Below are positions 1-9,605 of a DNA stretch of 15,585 nt, piece by piece. Source of the DNA: Isotricha intestinalis (lineage: Eukaryota; Ciliophora; Litostomatea; Vestibuliferida; Isotrichidae); assembly GCA_023807065.1 (NCBI GenBank), contig JAJJLU010004274.1:1-15585 (forward strand), given 5' to 3'. Numbering within the stretch: position 1 is the stretch's first letter; each line of letters starts with the position of its first letter. The position numbers and the translations under genes were made by a program. Under the pieces are notes generated by a model. The model did not search any database. It had not been told where the DNA came from and saw nothing but the letters and a program-made list of their open reading frames with translations.

Positions 1-189
1 TTTAAATTAAGTGTTTAAATTTTAATCTTATTCCAAAAAATTAAATGTTAAAAATAAATATATATTTTAAAATGCCTAAAGAGTAAAAAATTTAAGAAAA
101 AGATAATAGTCTGTTAGTTTAGTTAATTTATTTATCCGGGAAATTACTCATATTTAATATGAAATTTAAGAAAGATACCCAAATATTTA

Positions 190-480
190 TTAATTTCTCT
201 TAGTTAATCTTTGTTCTTTTATTATATATCTTTAATCAATATCTAAATCAATTATTATTAGATTGTCTACTTTTTTCTTTTTTTTATTTAAATGATTTTT
301 AGAATAATAAAATATTCTATTGTTTCCAAAAGATTCATTTTAATTTTTTTACATCTAATTCTTTCAGTTGATTGATTAATTTATCTCTTATTTCTTTTAA
401 TTATTCACATTGATTAATAACATCTTTAATACTATTATTTCTATTTTATAATACAAATTTATTAAATATAATTCTATAAA
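190..480 (-). pseudogene. Possible decayed coding remnant, unidentified
   Basis: No intact gene lies here, but the minus strand reads as about 95 codons in two abutting frames with only three in-frame TAA codons, fewer than this base composition predicts by chance. The upper part has heptad-like charged spacing (a stretch reading LKEIRDKLINQLKELD), suggesting a former coiled coil. After one frame change it continues as SFGNNRIFYYSKNHLNKKKK and ends at a TAA at 190-192. I do not recognise the family. Very AT-rich DNA yields Lys/Asn/Ile-rich pseudo-peptides easily, so this could be chance. The relative abundance of Glu, Asp and Gly codons is what makes me list it. Confidence 0.3.
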
Positions 481-1528
481 ATATCCTTTATGACATATAA
501 ATTTAAGCAATAGAAAATCACAATTTATATACTATCTATATATATTTTATATTTTATTCTATTAGTTAATTATTATTAATAGTATAATTTCTTTTTCTCC
601 TTAATATTTTAAATGTTGAGGCAAGTAAAAATAAAAATTATTTAATTTAAGAATAAATAAATCTTGATAGAATCATTGAATTCAAAAAAAACAGAAATGA
701 AAAAATAAAATAAAAAACTTTCTATTTTTGCATTAATAATAGAAAAGATAATTAAGATATAGTAAAACAAAGAAAATTCAAAGTCAAAAGTTATTTCATT
801 AAATAAAATTCAGGAACAAATCAAATTTAATATAATAAACCTTATTTAGTATTAATAATAAGAAATAATATTATTATAACTTTTCAAATAATAATAATGA
901 TTATTAAAATATTAAATCCTTATTAAAACCTAAAAATAAAATTACAAAAACATTTTTCAAATTCTAAATTTGAATTTTATAATGTTATAATGATTCATTT
1001 TTTCAATTTTTTTCTTTTTTATCAAATTTTTTCTTATTTTATTTACAAATATCTATACAACTTCATTATTCGAACATGTATGAAAGAATATAGTTTTATC
1101 ATGAATAAATATTTTGATAATTCATTCAATCTATTTTTAAGGTATAATTATTGTTTTTTGAATAAATAAAATTTCACATAACTATTATTATTATATTTAT
1201 AAAAAAATAATAACAATAATTTTTGATTGAATCTGATTAATAATATAAAAAAAATCAAACAATAAAACATTTGATATTTAATTAAAAATTTTAATAATTT
1301 TTGATAATTTGAAATATTTTAATTACATTAAACTTTTCTTTTATTTGATTTGATATGTTTTGAATAATATTTTATCAATTCTTTTTCTTTTTCCTTTTAT
1401 ATTTTTTATTTATATTTTATTTCATATTTCAATAATCTTTTGTGATTATTCTAGAATAATATTTTTTTATATTTCTTTTTATTTGGCTTATTTCATATTA
1501 TAATCAAATATATAATATAAATATAAAA
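481..1528. other. AT-rich intergenic region upstream of the methyltransferase gene
   Basis: About 1 kb of very AT-rich DNA with long A and T runs. I see no gene, tRNA or recognisable repeat family. The last 150 bases presumably carry the promoter and 5' leader of the gene starting at 1529. No specific promoter element stands out from the background. Confidence 0.5.
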
Positions 1529-2224
1529 ATGGATAAAAATGAAATTAATGATACAGATGTTTTAAGTCCTAATTATCAATCAAAATTAGGAACTTTAGCA
1601 CATTGGGAAGAAGCATATTCCCAAGAAATAGAACAATTTCATAATAATAATGGAGAATTAGGTGATATATGGTTTGGTAAATCTTTACAAAAGAAAATAA
1701 TTTTTTATATTGAACAAAATTTTCCAGATAAAAATATTACTTTATTAGATGTTGGATGTGGTAATGGAGTTTTTTTATATAAATTAGCCAAAAAAGGTTA
1801 TTTAAACTTATATGGTATTGATTATTCTAGTCAATCAATTAAATTTGCTAATGAAATTTTAAATAAAAAAGGTGAAAAACATAATAAAAAATATAAAATT
1901 AATTTATATCAAGAAGATATCAATAATAAAGGGAATGACATAAATATTAAATTTGATATAATACATGATAAAGGTTCTATGGATGCTTATTTAATGAATA
2001 AAAGTAATACCTTAGAAAATTATTATAAATATATATTATCTTATTCAAAAAATAATACTTATTTTATTATTACTTCATGTAATAATACAAGAGAAGAATT
2101 AAGAAATATATTTCCTGAAGAAAAAGGATTTAAATATGTAAATGAAATTAAAAATAAAACTTTTTCTTTTGGAGGACAAGAAGGACAAACTGCTGCAACC
2201 CAAATATATAAAATAGAACTTTAA
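1529..2224 (+). CDS. EFM4: eEF1A lysine N-methyltransferase, EFM4/EEF1AKMT2 (METTL10) type
   Basis: This is a 231-residue, single-exon, SAM-dependent class I (seven-beta-strand) methyltransferase. Members of this family methylate a lysine on translation elongation factor eEF1A in the cytosol. Seen in the sequence: the family N-terminal signature, LG..AHWEEAY at 20-30 and GELGDIWFG at 42-50; SAM-binding motif I LLDVGCGNG at 72-80; the acidic motif II residue in YGIDYSSQSI at 95-104; the family motif HDKGSMDA at 146-153; ITSCNNTREEL at 181-191; and the terminal FSFGGQEGQ at 212-220. These blocks occur in the same order as in human EEF1AKMT2, and the length suits the family. The ATG has A at -3 and G at +4, and no upstream ATG extends the frame. 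It is the only plus-strand intact gene, separated by about 1.4 kb from its neighbour. The exact target lysine is inferred from the family, not visible here. Confidence 0.9.
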   Translation: MDKNEINDTDVLSPNYQSKLGTLAHWEEAYSQEIEQFHNNNGELGDIWFGKSLQKKIIFYIEQNFPDKNITLLDVGCGNGVFLYKLAKKGYLNLYGIDYSSQSIKFANEILNKKGEKHNKKYKINLYQEDINNKGNDINIKFDIIHDKGSMDAYLMNKSNTLENYYKYILSYSKNNTYFIITSCNNTREELRNIFPEEKGFKYVNEIKNKTFSFGGQEGQTAATQIYKIEL

Positions 2225-3089
2225 AATTATAAGGAAAAAAATAAATTAAATAATATTTATTTATTTAATTCTCTTTTATTGTTAATTTTTCCATCTTTAA
2301 AATAAAAAAATAAATAATTTTTAAAAATAAATTTATGAATTTTTCAGAGAAAATAAATTATTATCATTATTTGTTTTTTATTGTAAAGATAGGAAACATT
2401 ATCTATATATTAGATTCATTATTATTTTTTTAGGAAATATTCAATTATTTAATAAGTATTTAGAAATATTTTTATATGGTTTTTATTACCTATGTAAATT
2501 TTTATTATATTTATTATTTTCCTGAATAGTAAAAAAATATGCTCTTATTATAAGTTAAATTTTTTATTTAATTAATTTTATTTGAATTTTCTAATATTTT
2601 TACAATTAATAATTTTACTTTATTGATTTAGAATTGACTATAAAAACTTTAAATAGTTTTTTTTATTGTTAAAAATCAATTTTCAAATAATTATTTCAAA
2701 AATTGAAATTTTTATATTTTTAATTTGACAAAATAAATTAAATAATTAAAGGAAAAATAATCTTTTTTTATGATCAAATTAAACTAATACATTTACTCTT
2801 ATTTTCTTTTTAAAATTTGTATTAGAAAAAATAGCAAATTTATCATATGAAATACTTAAAAAAAATATTAATTTTTGTTTTGAAATTTATTTGATATTTC
2901 ATCTCTCAAAATTAAAGATTATTATTAATATTATAATTATTTAATTATCATTAAAGAAAAATTATATTTTTTAATAAATCTTTAAAGAATCTTATTTTAT
3001 TTAATTTGTTTTATATTTTTTTCTTCTAATAATAAATTTTTTTAATTAATACTAAGTTTTAATTATTCATAAATTTTTTAAATTCTTAT
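2225..3089. other. AT-rich intergenic region downstream of the methyltransferase gene
   Basis: Very AT-rich spacer with no frame I can support on either strand. It probably contains the 3' UTR of the plus-strand gene ending at 2224. I see no RNA gene or mobile element. Confidence 0.5.
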
Positions 3090-3420
3090 ATCAAAGTTTT
3101 TTTAATAATTCTTTTTCTATTTTAATTCTCTTATTATCTTTAATAGTTTTTTATAAAACTTGGATTTTTTCATATATCTTTTTTTTCTAAACCATTAAAA
3201 GAACAGATTTTGAATTGATTTTGATTTCTTAAATATCTTCAATTATCATTTTCATACTTTATTAAAAATTATCATAGATTATTTATGGGTTGTGTTGTTG
3301 TTTTGAAATTCGATTATTTTTTTCATTAAAATTGATATTATTTCTAAAATCCAATTTAATATATATATTTCTGTAAAACAATAATTAATTTTTGAATTTT
3401 TTTTATATTATTTCACTTTA
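3090..3420 (-). pseudogene. Possible decayed frame interrupted by TAA/TAG only
   Basis: On the minus strand one frame runs for about 90 codons with no TGA and with interruptions only by TAA or TAG. It contains coherent stretches such as NINFNEKNNRISKQQHNP and KIYEKIQVL, and a charged end reading DNKRIKIEKELLKKL before a TGA. The local excess of Glu and Asp codons suggests a former Lys/Glu-rich protein. The density of stops is close to what such base composition gives by chance, so this is a weak call. No family is recognised. The sequence from 3421 to 3639 is featureless AT-rich spacer, including the 3' end of the gene ending at 3640. Confidence 0.22.
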
Positions 3421-3639
3421 AATTTAAACAGAAAAAATTCTAAATTTTTAAGGTTAATAAAAAATAAAACTTTTAAATTTTTAAAGAAAGACCAAATTCA
3501 ATTAAAGTAAGATTAAGTTTTATTTCATTTTAATCATTTCCAATATTTTTTCTATTTATTAATTTAAATTATTAAAAAAAATTTAAAAGATGTTTAAAAA
3601 TATTATATAAAAATTATAATATTTAATTTAATATTATTA

Positions 3640-5337
3640 TTAAATATCCCAATTAAATTCAATACTATCATTTTTATTTAAAAAAACAACACAAGGAGTT
3701 AATTTAAATGGATGAACATGTGCAATAACTTTTGTTAATTTAGTTATTTCTTTTTTATTATTATCAAAAAAAGAAATTTCTTTTAAAATAGGATTAAATT
3801 CAATAATAAATAATTGATTTTGTTCAAAAGAAGGAAATTCAATTTTTTTATTATTTTCATTTGAATTATTACAATTCCAACTATAACCATTATTAGATAT
3901 TAAATAAGACCCATTATTAAAAGTTTCATTTTTTGAAGAAAGGCAAAATTTTCCTTTATTTATTAAAACTTTTTCTTTATCACAAATCCCAAATGCAATC
4001 CATTTAGATAAATTATTTAATTTAATACTCCATTTTATAATATTTTTTTCTTTATAATTAATATCATAAATAGGATTTATAAATAAAAATACATGTTCTG
4101 TTACAGTTTGAGCACAAAATTTAGCATAATTATTATCTATTTTTATATTATTATTTAAATTTTTCATATCAAAAAAAACTTTTTTTTTCCAATCTTCTTC
4201 AAGATTTTTATTAATAATATTTTGAGTATTTTTATTAATATCAGTTTGAAAATCTTTTTCTTCATTTTTACTTTGTTTTCTATAATTTTTATATTCTTCT
4301 TGATTTTGTCTTTTTCTTTTTTTATGCAAATTATTATAGTCTTCTTCATAATCAGATATTTGATTTGAATTAAAAGGATCAATATCAATATTATAATTAT
4401 AATAATAATTATCTTCATTATCTTTATGATTATTTTTAATATTATTTTTTCTATTAAAATTCTTTTTAATATTTTCAAATTCATTTAAAATTTTTTGTTC
4501 CATATCTAATAGTTTTTGAGTAACTAATAATAAATGTTTAGAACAATCTTCTTTCATTTTATTATCAAAATCCTTTTTTTTATATTTATCAACACAACCT
4601 AAATGTTTAAAAGAACAATTAATAAGAGTACAATCACAAAAATTTTTAATATGATTATCAATATCTCCTCTTTCAATAATTAACCCACATTCTTGAGGAC
4701 AATTTATTTTTTTCTTAGGACAAATATTATAATGTTCTTCTAAAAAATGAAAAGGAAAAATATTTTTACAATCAATACATTCCATACTTCTATATTCACA
4801 TTTATTTTTATGTTCATTTAAATTTTCTCTTAAAACTTCAAGATTACAACCTTTAAAAGTACATTTAACTAAACTTTTTTGACAATCATTTAATAAATGA
4901 TTATTCATTTCTGAAATTTTTCCAATCCATTCACAGCCTTTATTAACATTTTTACATTTAATTTGTCTTTTTCCTATACTTTTTGATATTAAAGAAACTG
5001 AAGTATAATTCCCATCTTCTAATAGTTCTTTTGATATTGGACATTTATGATATTTATTATAAAATTTTTCAAAACATTTCTTACAAAAAGTATGTGAACA
5101 TTTATCTATTACTGGATCATTTAATACTCCTTTACATAATGGACAAAAATATTCTTCTATATCTGATGATGCTTTTTCTATTAATAATTCAGGATCGATT
5201 TCCATTTCATATTCATTTTCCTTTTCTGCAGTTTCGTTATTTTCTTCATTTATTTTTTGATTTTCTTTCGTTGATGAATCATCTTTTAATTCTATAAATT
5301 CTGATAATTGATTTAATTCTTTTTGAGAGTCTATCAT
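3640..5337 (-). CDS. RING / TRAF-type zinc-finger protein with SPRY-like C-terminal domain
   Basis: This 565-residue single-exon protein starts with an acidic segment (1-60). A RING finger follows at 65-102: C65, C68, C80, H82, C85, C88, C99, then CPISKE, so the eighth ligand position holds Ser102. Next come TRAF-type zinc fingers at about 128-250 with repeated Cys/His pairs (C159/C164/H176/C180, C187/C190/H202/C206, C213/C217/H229/C234). A short predicted coiled coil follows at about 264-296, then an Asn/Lys/Glu-rich linker to 385. The C-terminus (about 405-562) has KWSIKL, WIAFGIC, GSYLISNNGYSW and a late PCVVFL strand, which resembles B30.2/SPRY-like beta-sandwich domains fused to RING-TRAF proteins in protists rather than a MATH domain. 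RING-TRAF proteins usually act as E3 ubiquitin ligases or signalling adaptors; ligase activity here is inferred. Intergenic spacers are about 1.4 kb downstream and 0.85 kb upstream. Confidence 0.85.
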   Translation of the reverse strand: MIDSQKELNQLSEFIELKDDSSTKENQKINEENNETAEKENEYEMEIDPELLIEKASSDIEEYFCPLCKGVLNDPVIDKCSHTFCKKCFEKFYNKYHKCPISKELLEDGNYTSVSLISKSIGKRQIKCKNVNKGCEWIGKISEMNNHLLNDCQKSLVKCTFKGCNLEVLRENLNEHKNKCEYRSMECIDCKNIFPFHFLEEHYNICPKKKINCPQECGLIIERGDIDNHIKNFCDCTLINCSFKHLGCVDKYKKKDFDNKMKEDCSKHLLLVTQKLLDMEQKILNEFENIKKNFNRKNNIKNNHKDNEDNYYYNYNIDIDPFNSNQISDYEEDYNNLHKKRKRQNQEEYKNYRKQSKNEEKDFQTDINKNTQNIINKNLEEDWKKKVFFDMKNLNNNIKIDNNYAKFCAQTVTEHVFLFINPIYDINYKEKNIIKWSIKLNNLSKWIAFGICDKEKVLINKGKFCLSSKNETFNNGSYLISNNGYSWNCNNSNENNKKIEFPSFEQNQLFIIEFNPILKEISFFDNNKKEITKLTKVIAHVHPFKLTPCVVFLNKNDSIEFNWDI

Positions 5338-6186
5338 TTTATTATTTGAAATCTTTTTTAAAATTTGATTTTATAAGAAAAGACAAATTTTTAAAATTAT
5401 ATATTAAATTTTTGTTAATTGTTTAAATAAATAAAATTAATATATTGAAATGAATGTTTAATAAAAATTTACTTAAATATAATATTTTTAATATATATTA
5501 TTAATGATGAAATTATTTGATAATATTTTCAACGAAAAAAAATAAATTTATATAACTTTTAATGAGAAATTAATATCAGATGATAATTTGGGTTTTGTTT
5601 TAAATAATATTTTTTTTTAAATATTTTATTTTATTTTTTTCATTTCAAATAAATAATAAATTCAATTTTTGAAAATAATGAATTTTGTAAAAATCTTTTC
5701 AAAGTGATAATTCAAAAATTAATTAAATTAAGAATAGTATAATATTATTTGATAAAAAGATTTGATAATGTTAGTTATAATTTATAATTTCAATTAATTT
5801 AACAAAATAAAATATCGTCTCATTATAAAAAGTAGAAATTATTTCTTTAAAAAAAAATAATTTATTTTCAAAATAATAAAGAATAAATAAAAAAAAAAAA
5901 TTCAGAAACTAGATTTAATTATTAATTATAATTCATATAATTTTAAAAATAATCATAAATCTGGGATTGTATATTTAATTTTAATTCATTCTTTATCTAA
6001 AGGAAATTATAAACTTAAAAATCTTATTAAAAGAGTAGTTCAAAGAATTTTATATTAAAATATATATCTTTTCTAAGAATTTATTTTATATTATTTTTTT
6101 AATTTTTAAATATTAAAAAAGTTACAATTATATTTTTAAAAAAAAATTTTTATTTAATCATAGATTTAAATTATTTTTAAATTTCT
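5338..6186. other. AT-rich intergenic region with one short unassigned frame
   Basis: This spacer separates two minus-strand genes. The only frame of note is on the plus strand at about 5890-6058: some 55 stop-free codons containing HKSGIVYLILIHSLSKGNYK and ending in TAA, with no ATG at its beginning. Frames of this length are expected by chance a few times in this much AT-rich DNA, and I do not recognise the peptide. The right end carries the 3' UTR of the gene ending at 6187, and the left end the promoter of the gene starting at 5337. Confidence 0.4.
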
Positions 6187-6714
6187 TTATTCCTTTTTAA
6201 CTTTCCCAGTTGTTTTAATATTTTTCTCATTTTTTTCAATTTCAGGTGGTGATTTTATTTCTTCACAAACAAAACCATTTTTAATCATAGCACATCCTAA
6301 ACTAAAGAAAATAAGAAATTCAATTGAAGGAAGAAAATCATTTAAATATGTTAAATTTAATTCAAACTTTTTATTAAAATCTCTAAAATGTTGAATTGGA
6401 TTATAATAAATAAATCCATTTAAAATGCTAATAACTCCTGTAAAAACTTGTATAAACTTAATTCCTAAAATACTTAAACTTGAAAGAACAATTAAAGAAA
6501 TCATATATATTTTAAAAGTGTCTTCATCATCTTCAGGAAGAAATTCAAAAAATTTATTATCAATATTTAAATCTTCTGATAATCTACGAAATTTTCTCAT
6601 AAAATCTCTGTAAAATTTATATGCTAATAATAATCTATATATTGCAAAGATTATTAATGTTTGATAAAGAAATGCTCTTTTAAAACAATTTTTTAAATAT
6701 GATAATATTCCCAT
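6187..6714 (-). CDS. Small four-helix membrane protein with KxKxx tail, possibly DoxX/HR-lesion-like
   Basis: A 175-residue single-exon protein. Hydrophobic segments lie at about 15-33 (YQTLIIFAIYRLLLAY), 68-85, 87-104 and 127-145 (LPSIEFLIFFSLGCAMI), so four membrane helices are likely. Between helices 1 and 2 is a charged loop with a Phe/Glu/Asp-rich stretch (FFEFLPEDDEDTF). The tail after residue 150 is hydrophilic and ends KVKKE, which fits a KxKxx di-lysine ER-retrieval signal. The spacing of helices and the YYN..HFRDF segment after helix 3 recall the DoxX/HR-lesion-inducing/SURF4-like four-helix families, but I see no decisive motif, so function stays unassigned. The start ATG at 6714 gives a normal N-terminus. 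The stop codon of the E(z) gene lies about 105 bp upstream on the same strand. Confidence 0.7.
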   Translation of the reverse strand: MGILSYLKNCFKRAFLYQTLIIFAIYRLLLAYKFYRDFMRKFRRLSEDLNIDNKFFEFLPEDDEDTFKIYMISLIVLSSLSILGIKFIQVFTGVISILNGFIYYNPIQHFRDFNKKFELNLTYLNDFLPSIEFLIFFSLGCAMIKNGFVCEEIKSPPEIEKNEKNIKTTGKVKKE

Positions 6715-6785
6715 TGCTTTTGAATTTTTAAAATGGTTTTATCAATTATATTAAATAATTAAATAATTAAATTATAATATTGATA

Positions 6786-6807
6786 ATATAATAATAATAA
6801 TAATAAT
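6786..6807. repeat. (ATA)n microsatellite between two tandem genes
   Basis: A short perfect ATA/TAA trinucleotide run in the 105-bp spacer between the E(z) stop codon at 6820 and the membrane-protein start at 6714. Similar AAT runs occur inside E(z) intron 3. Confidence 0.7.
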
Positions 6808-6819
6808 TGTATTAATTCT

Positions 6820-9594
6820 TTATTTTTTTTTCTTTTCTTCTTCTGTTTTCATTTTTAATTTAATATTTTCTATCATTTTAGAAATATTATCCTTATTCAT
6901 ATTTTCTTCTTCCTTTTTATGATCTTCTTCTTCTTCATCATCTTCACTATTATCAATTTGAATTTTTCCAAATTTTCCTTTCGAATAAGAAAAAGATAAT
7001 AAATTCCCATTTATATCATCTTCTTTTTTTAAATTTTCTTTTTTAGAATCATCATCTTCTTCACTCATTTCTTCATTAGATATATTACTAAGTAAATGTT
7101 GAATTTCATCTTTAATTTTACCTAATTCTTCATTATCTTTCTCATCAATTATCTCATTATTATTTTTTTTATCTTTCATTCCTTCATTAATAATTTTAAC
7201 ATGATTCAAAAATGTTTTTCTATTCGTTGAATTTTCATTACTTGAATTAATTTTTTCTTCATCATCATTATTAAAAGAATTATCAAATGAATTATTATTA
7301 TTTTCATTATATTTTCTCTTTCTATTTAAATAACTTTGTTCTACATTATATACAGTCTTTCTTGCTCTAAATCTAGGTAAAACTTCTTCTTCATCATCAG
7401 AAAAAAGTCTTTTTCTTTTATTTTTTCTTGAATTTTTTCCATCATTAATCCAATTATATTTTAAACATAATAAATTTTGACCATCATAATCAAAAAATAT
7501 TTCTTCATCTCTTTTAATTTCTTTAGATGCATATAAACATATTCTATGATTCCCTCCAGCAAAAATAACTTTAGAATAAGCATTAGCCTTTAATTTACTA
7601 TGATTTGCAAATCTTAAACTATTACCCATAGTTCTTGAATCAATAGTATAATCATCATTTAAAGTAAATAAATATGTAGTACCTTGTAAATCAATATATT
7701 CACTTCTTTCATTTAATATATTATTATCAATATATTCTCCCACATATTCACCAATTAAATCTCCTTTTTTAAAATGTTCTTTAGCAAATAAACCCCATCC
7801 AACTATAGAACTAATTCCAACTCCTAATTGTTTAAAAGTTTTTTTTCTTAAATTCATATTTCTACAAATTAAAACAGTACCTCTTTCTCTGCAAGCTATA
7901 ATAAAAATATATAATAAAATAATAATAATATAATAATAATAAAATATAATAATAATAACATCAAATAATTATTATTATTATACAAAGGAAATATTATTAT
8001 TATATTATTATTAGATTATAATATATTTTAATTATATAAAATATATTTTACATTCACACAAATCAGGATCACATTCTCTATCTGCATGAAAGCAAGGACA
8101 TTGTGATGTATTACATGGTCCTTTACATCTACATCCAGTATATTTTAATTTACATAATTGTTTATTACATGCACAAAATTTTTCACAGAAACCTCTTTGA
8201 AAACAAGGGCATCTTTCATTACATATTTCATTTCCTAAATGAGAACATGGTTCATAAGGTATTATTAAATCTAATTTAAATATTATATAATATTTATTAT
8301 AATTTTTTTATTTTACTATTTTTCACATTTTCATTTATATGTCTATATCTCTTTGTATCAATTCCTCTTCTTTTTTCTTCGCTTTTTTCTTTAAAAAAAT
8401 GCTCTAAATATTTTTTATCAATAACTTTTGAAATATAATAATCTTTTGATAATAATCTTAAAAATATGATATAACATGAAATACTATTTTCTTCTGGAAG
8501 ATATATCATTTTCATACATCTTGCAATTAAACATGGATCATATTTAAATATTTGAATTAATTTTTGTAAATATAATTCAAGTATAATGGGTAATGGTTTT
8601 GAAAAAGTTTCATAAAAATTCATTATTGTTTGATCATCTATTTTTAATAAATCTAAATAACAAAGATTACTACAATTGATTTTTGAAAAATTTTCTTCTT
8701 TTTTTATTAAATCAATATCAATTTCTTTACAATAATGAAATAATTTTAAATTTTTAATGATTGAATTAAATTCTTGAACACAATCAAATAATATTTTATA
8801 AAAAGAATCATTCATATTATAATTTAAGTAATATAACCCATTTTCAATCATTTTTTTATAAGAAACTAAATAATCTTTAATATAATAACATGAAGCAGAA
8901 TCAAAATGATTATTAATTAAAGAATGAACATGACAATCATAAGTAAAACAAACAGGACATAATAATTCTTTACTTGTTTGAAATAAATTTTCATAATTTT
9001 TTTCTTCTTTCATTTCACAACTTACATGAAAGAATTTGGTTTGACATTCTTTTATTTCCCAATGAAATCTATCAAATAAAAGTCTTATTCTTTTAATAAT
9101 AGATCCAAGTGAAATTGAATTAGTTGAAAAAATATTACAAATAGTTTCATGAAAACGATGAATGTCATTATTTTTTTTTAATAACGTTAAAAATATTAAA
9201 TTAGTTTGTAAATCATCTGGAAATTCATTCCACATATAACTAGGAATGTGATTATACTTTTTTGTAACTTCTTCTATATTTTCTTCTCCGAAATATCTAT
9301 AAAATAAATTTTTTTCTTTTATTGAAAAGTAATTTTTGGTTAATGGATAACAAAAATTTCCAGGATCAATTATAATTGATGAAGGAAGTTCTTGATGTGT
9401 GTTTTTTATTTTTGGTTTATATATAATAAAGTTTTTCTTTTTTGAATAATGTTGAACTGATAAATTGTTTTTTTTGGTTAACTAAAAAATTAGTATTTAT
9501 AATTTATTTATACTTCTTTCCTAACTTTAATACTTTCTTCAATTAGTTTTTTTAATTCTGGTTCATTTATATTTTTCATTCTAATATCAGTCAT
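6820..9594 (-). CDS. E(z): Enhancer of zeste (PRC2 H3K27 methyltransferase), four exons
   Basis: Four exons join in frame: 9594-9514, 9481-8317, 8270-8052 and 7895-6820, giving 846 residues. The product should be the catalytic subunit of Polycomb repressive complex 2, methylating histone H3 Lys27 in the nucleus. Seen: a Cys/His segment LLCPVCFTYDCHVH at about 200-213, matching the zinc-binding region before SANT2 in EZH2; a SANT2-like helix pair ending DPCLIARCMKM; a CXC domain at about 420-500 (PCSHLGNEIC, CPCFQRGFCEKFCAC, GCRCKGPCN, CPCF, RECDPDLC across the exon 3/4 junction); and a SET domain at about 509-637 with GWGLF, GEYVGEYI, RFANHS (N586-H587-S588) and EEIFFDYD including Y625. A Lys/Arg-rich stretch at about 643-652 and an acidic tail follow to 846. 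The N-terminal EED-binding region is not recognisable. ATG 9594 is the first usable Met, though the frame stays open about 35 bases upstream without one. Confidence 0.92.
7896..8051 (-). other. E(z) intron 3 (156 nt) with AAT/ATT inverted repeats
   Basis: The donor GTAAAA follows DPDLCE and the acceptor TATTATAG precedes CTTGCAGAG, rejoining the split Ser codon so that the CXC domain reads DPDLCESCRERG into the SET exon. The interior is mostly (AAT)n on one side and (ATT)n on the other, so the transcript could fold into a long hairpin. Composition and stop codons rule out coding. Confidence 0.85.
8271..8316 (-). other. E(z) intron 2 (46 nt)
   Basis: The donor GTAAAA and acceptor AAATTAG flank a 46-nt AT-rich segment with in-frame stops. 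Its removal converts a split AAT codon (phase 1) and connects the SANT2-like exon to the CXC exon beginning NLIIPYEPCSH. The CXC motif fit supports the acceptor. The donor is the only well-placed GT. Confidence 0.85.
9482..9513 (-). other. E(z) intron 1 (32 nt)
   Basis: The minus-strand sequence begins GTATAA and ends TACTAATTTTTTAG, so it has a GT donor, an AG acceptor and a consensus TACTAAT branch-point string only about ten bases from the acceptor. Removing it joins codon GAA to TTA and carries the frame into exon 2. Without removal the N-terminal 27 residues are separated from the rest. Confidence 0.85.
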
Positions 9595-9605
9595 AATATA
9601 TTCTA

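Noticed and set aside
129..141. TTTCCCGGAT-like string (minus strand) as a second E2F-type site
   Set aside because: It is not close to the start of any gene in the window and a single short match is not evidence.
4164..4484. Minus-strand Ile/Lys-rich frame overlapping the RING-TRAF gene
   Set aside because: It lies in another frame of the Asn/Lys-rich linker of that gene and has only homopolymer-like composition.
4983..5297. Plus-strand hydrophobic frame of 104 codons
   Set aside because: Antisense of the RING and TRAF finger coding region, with no independent support.
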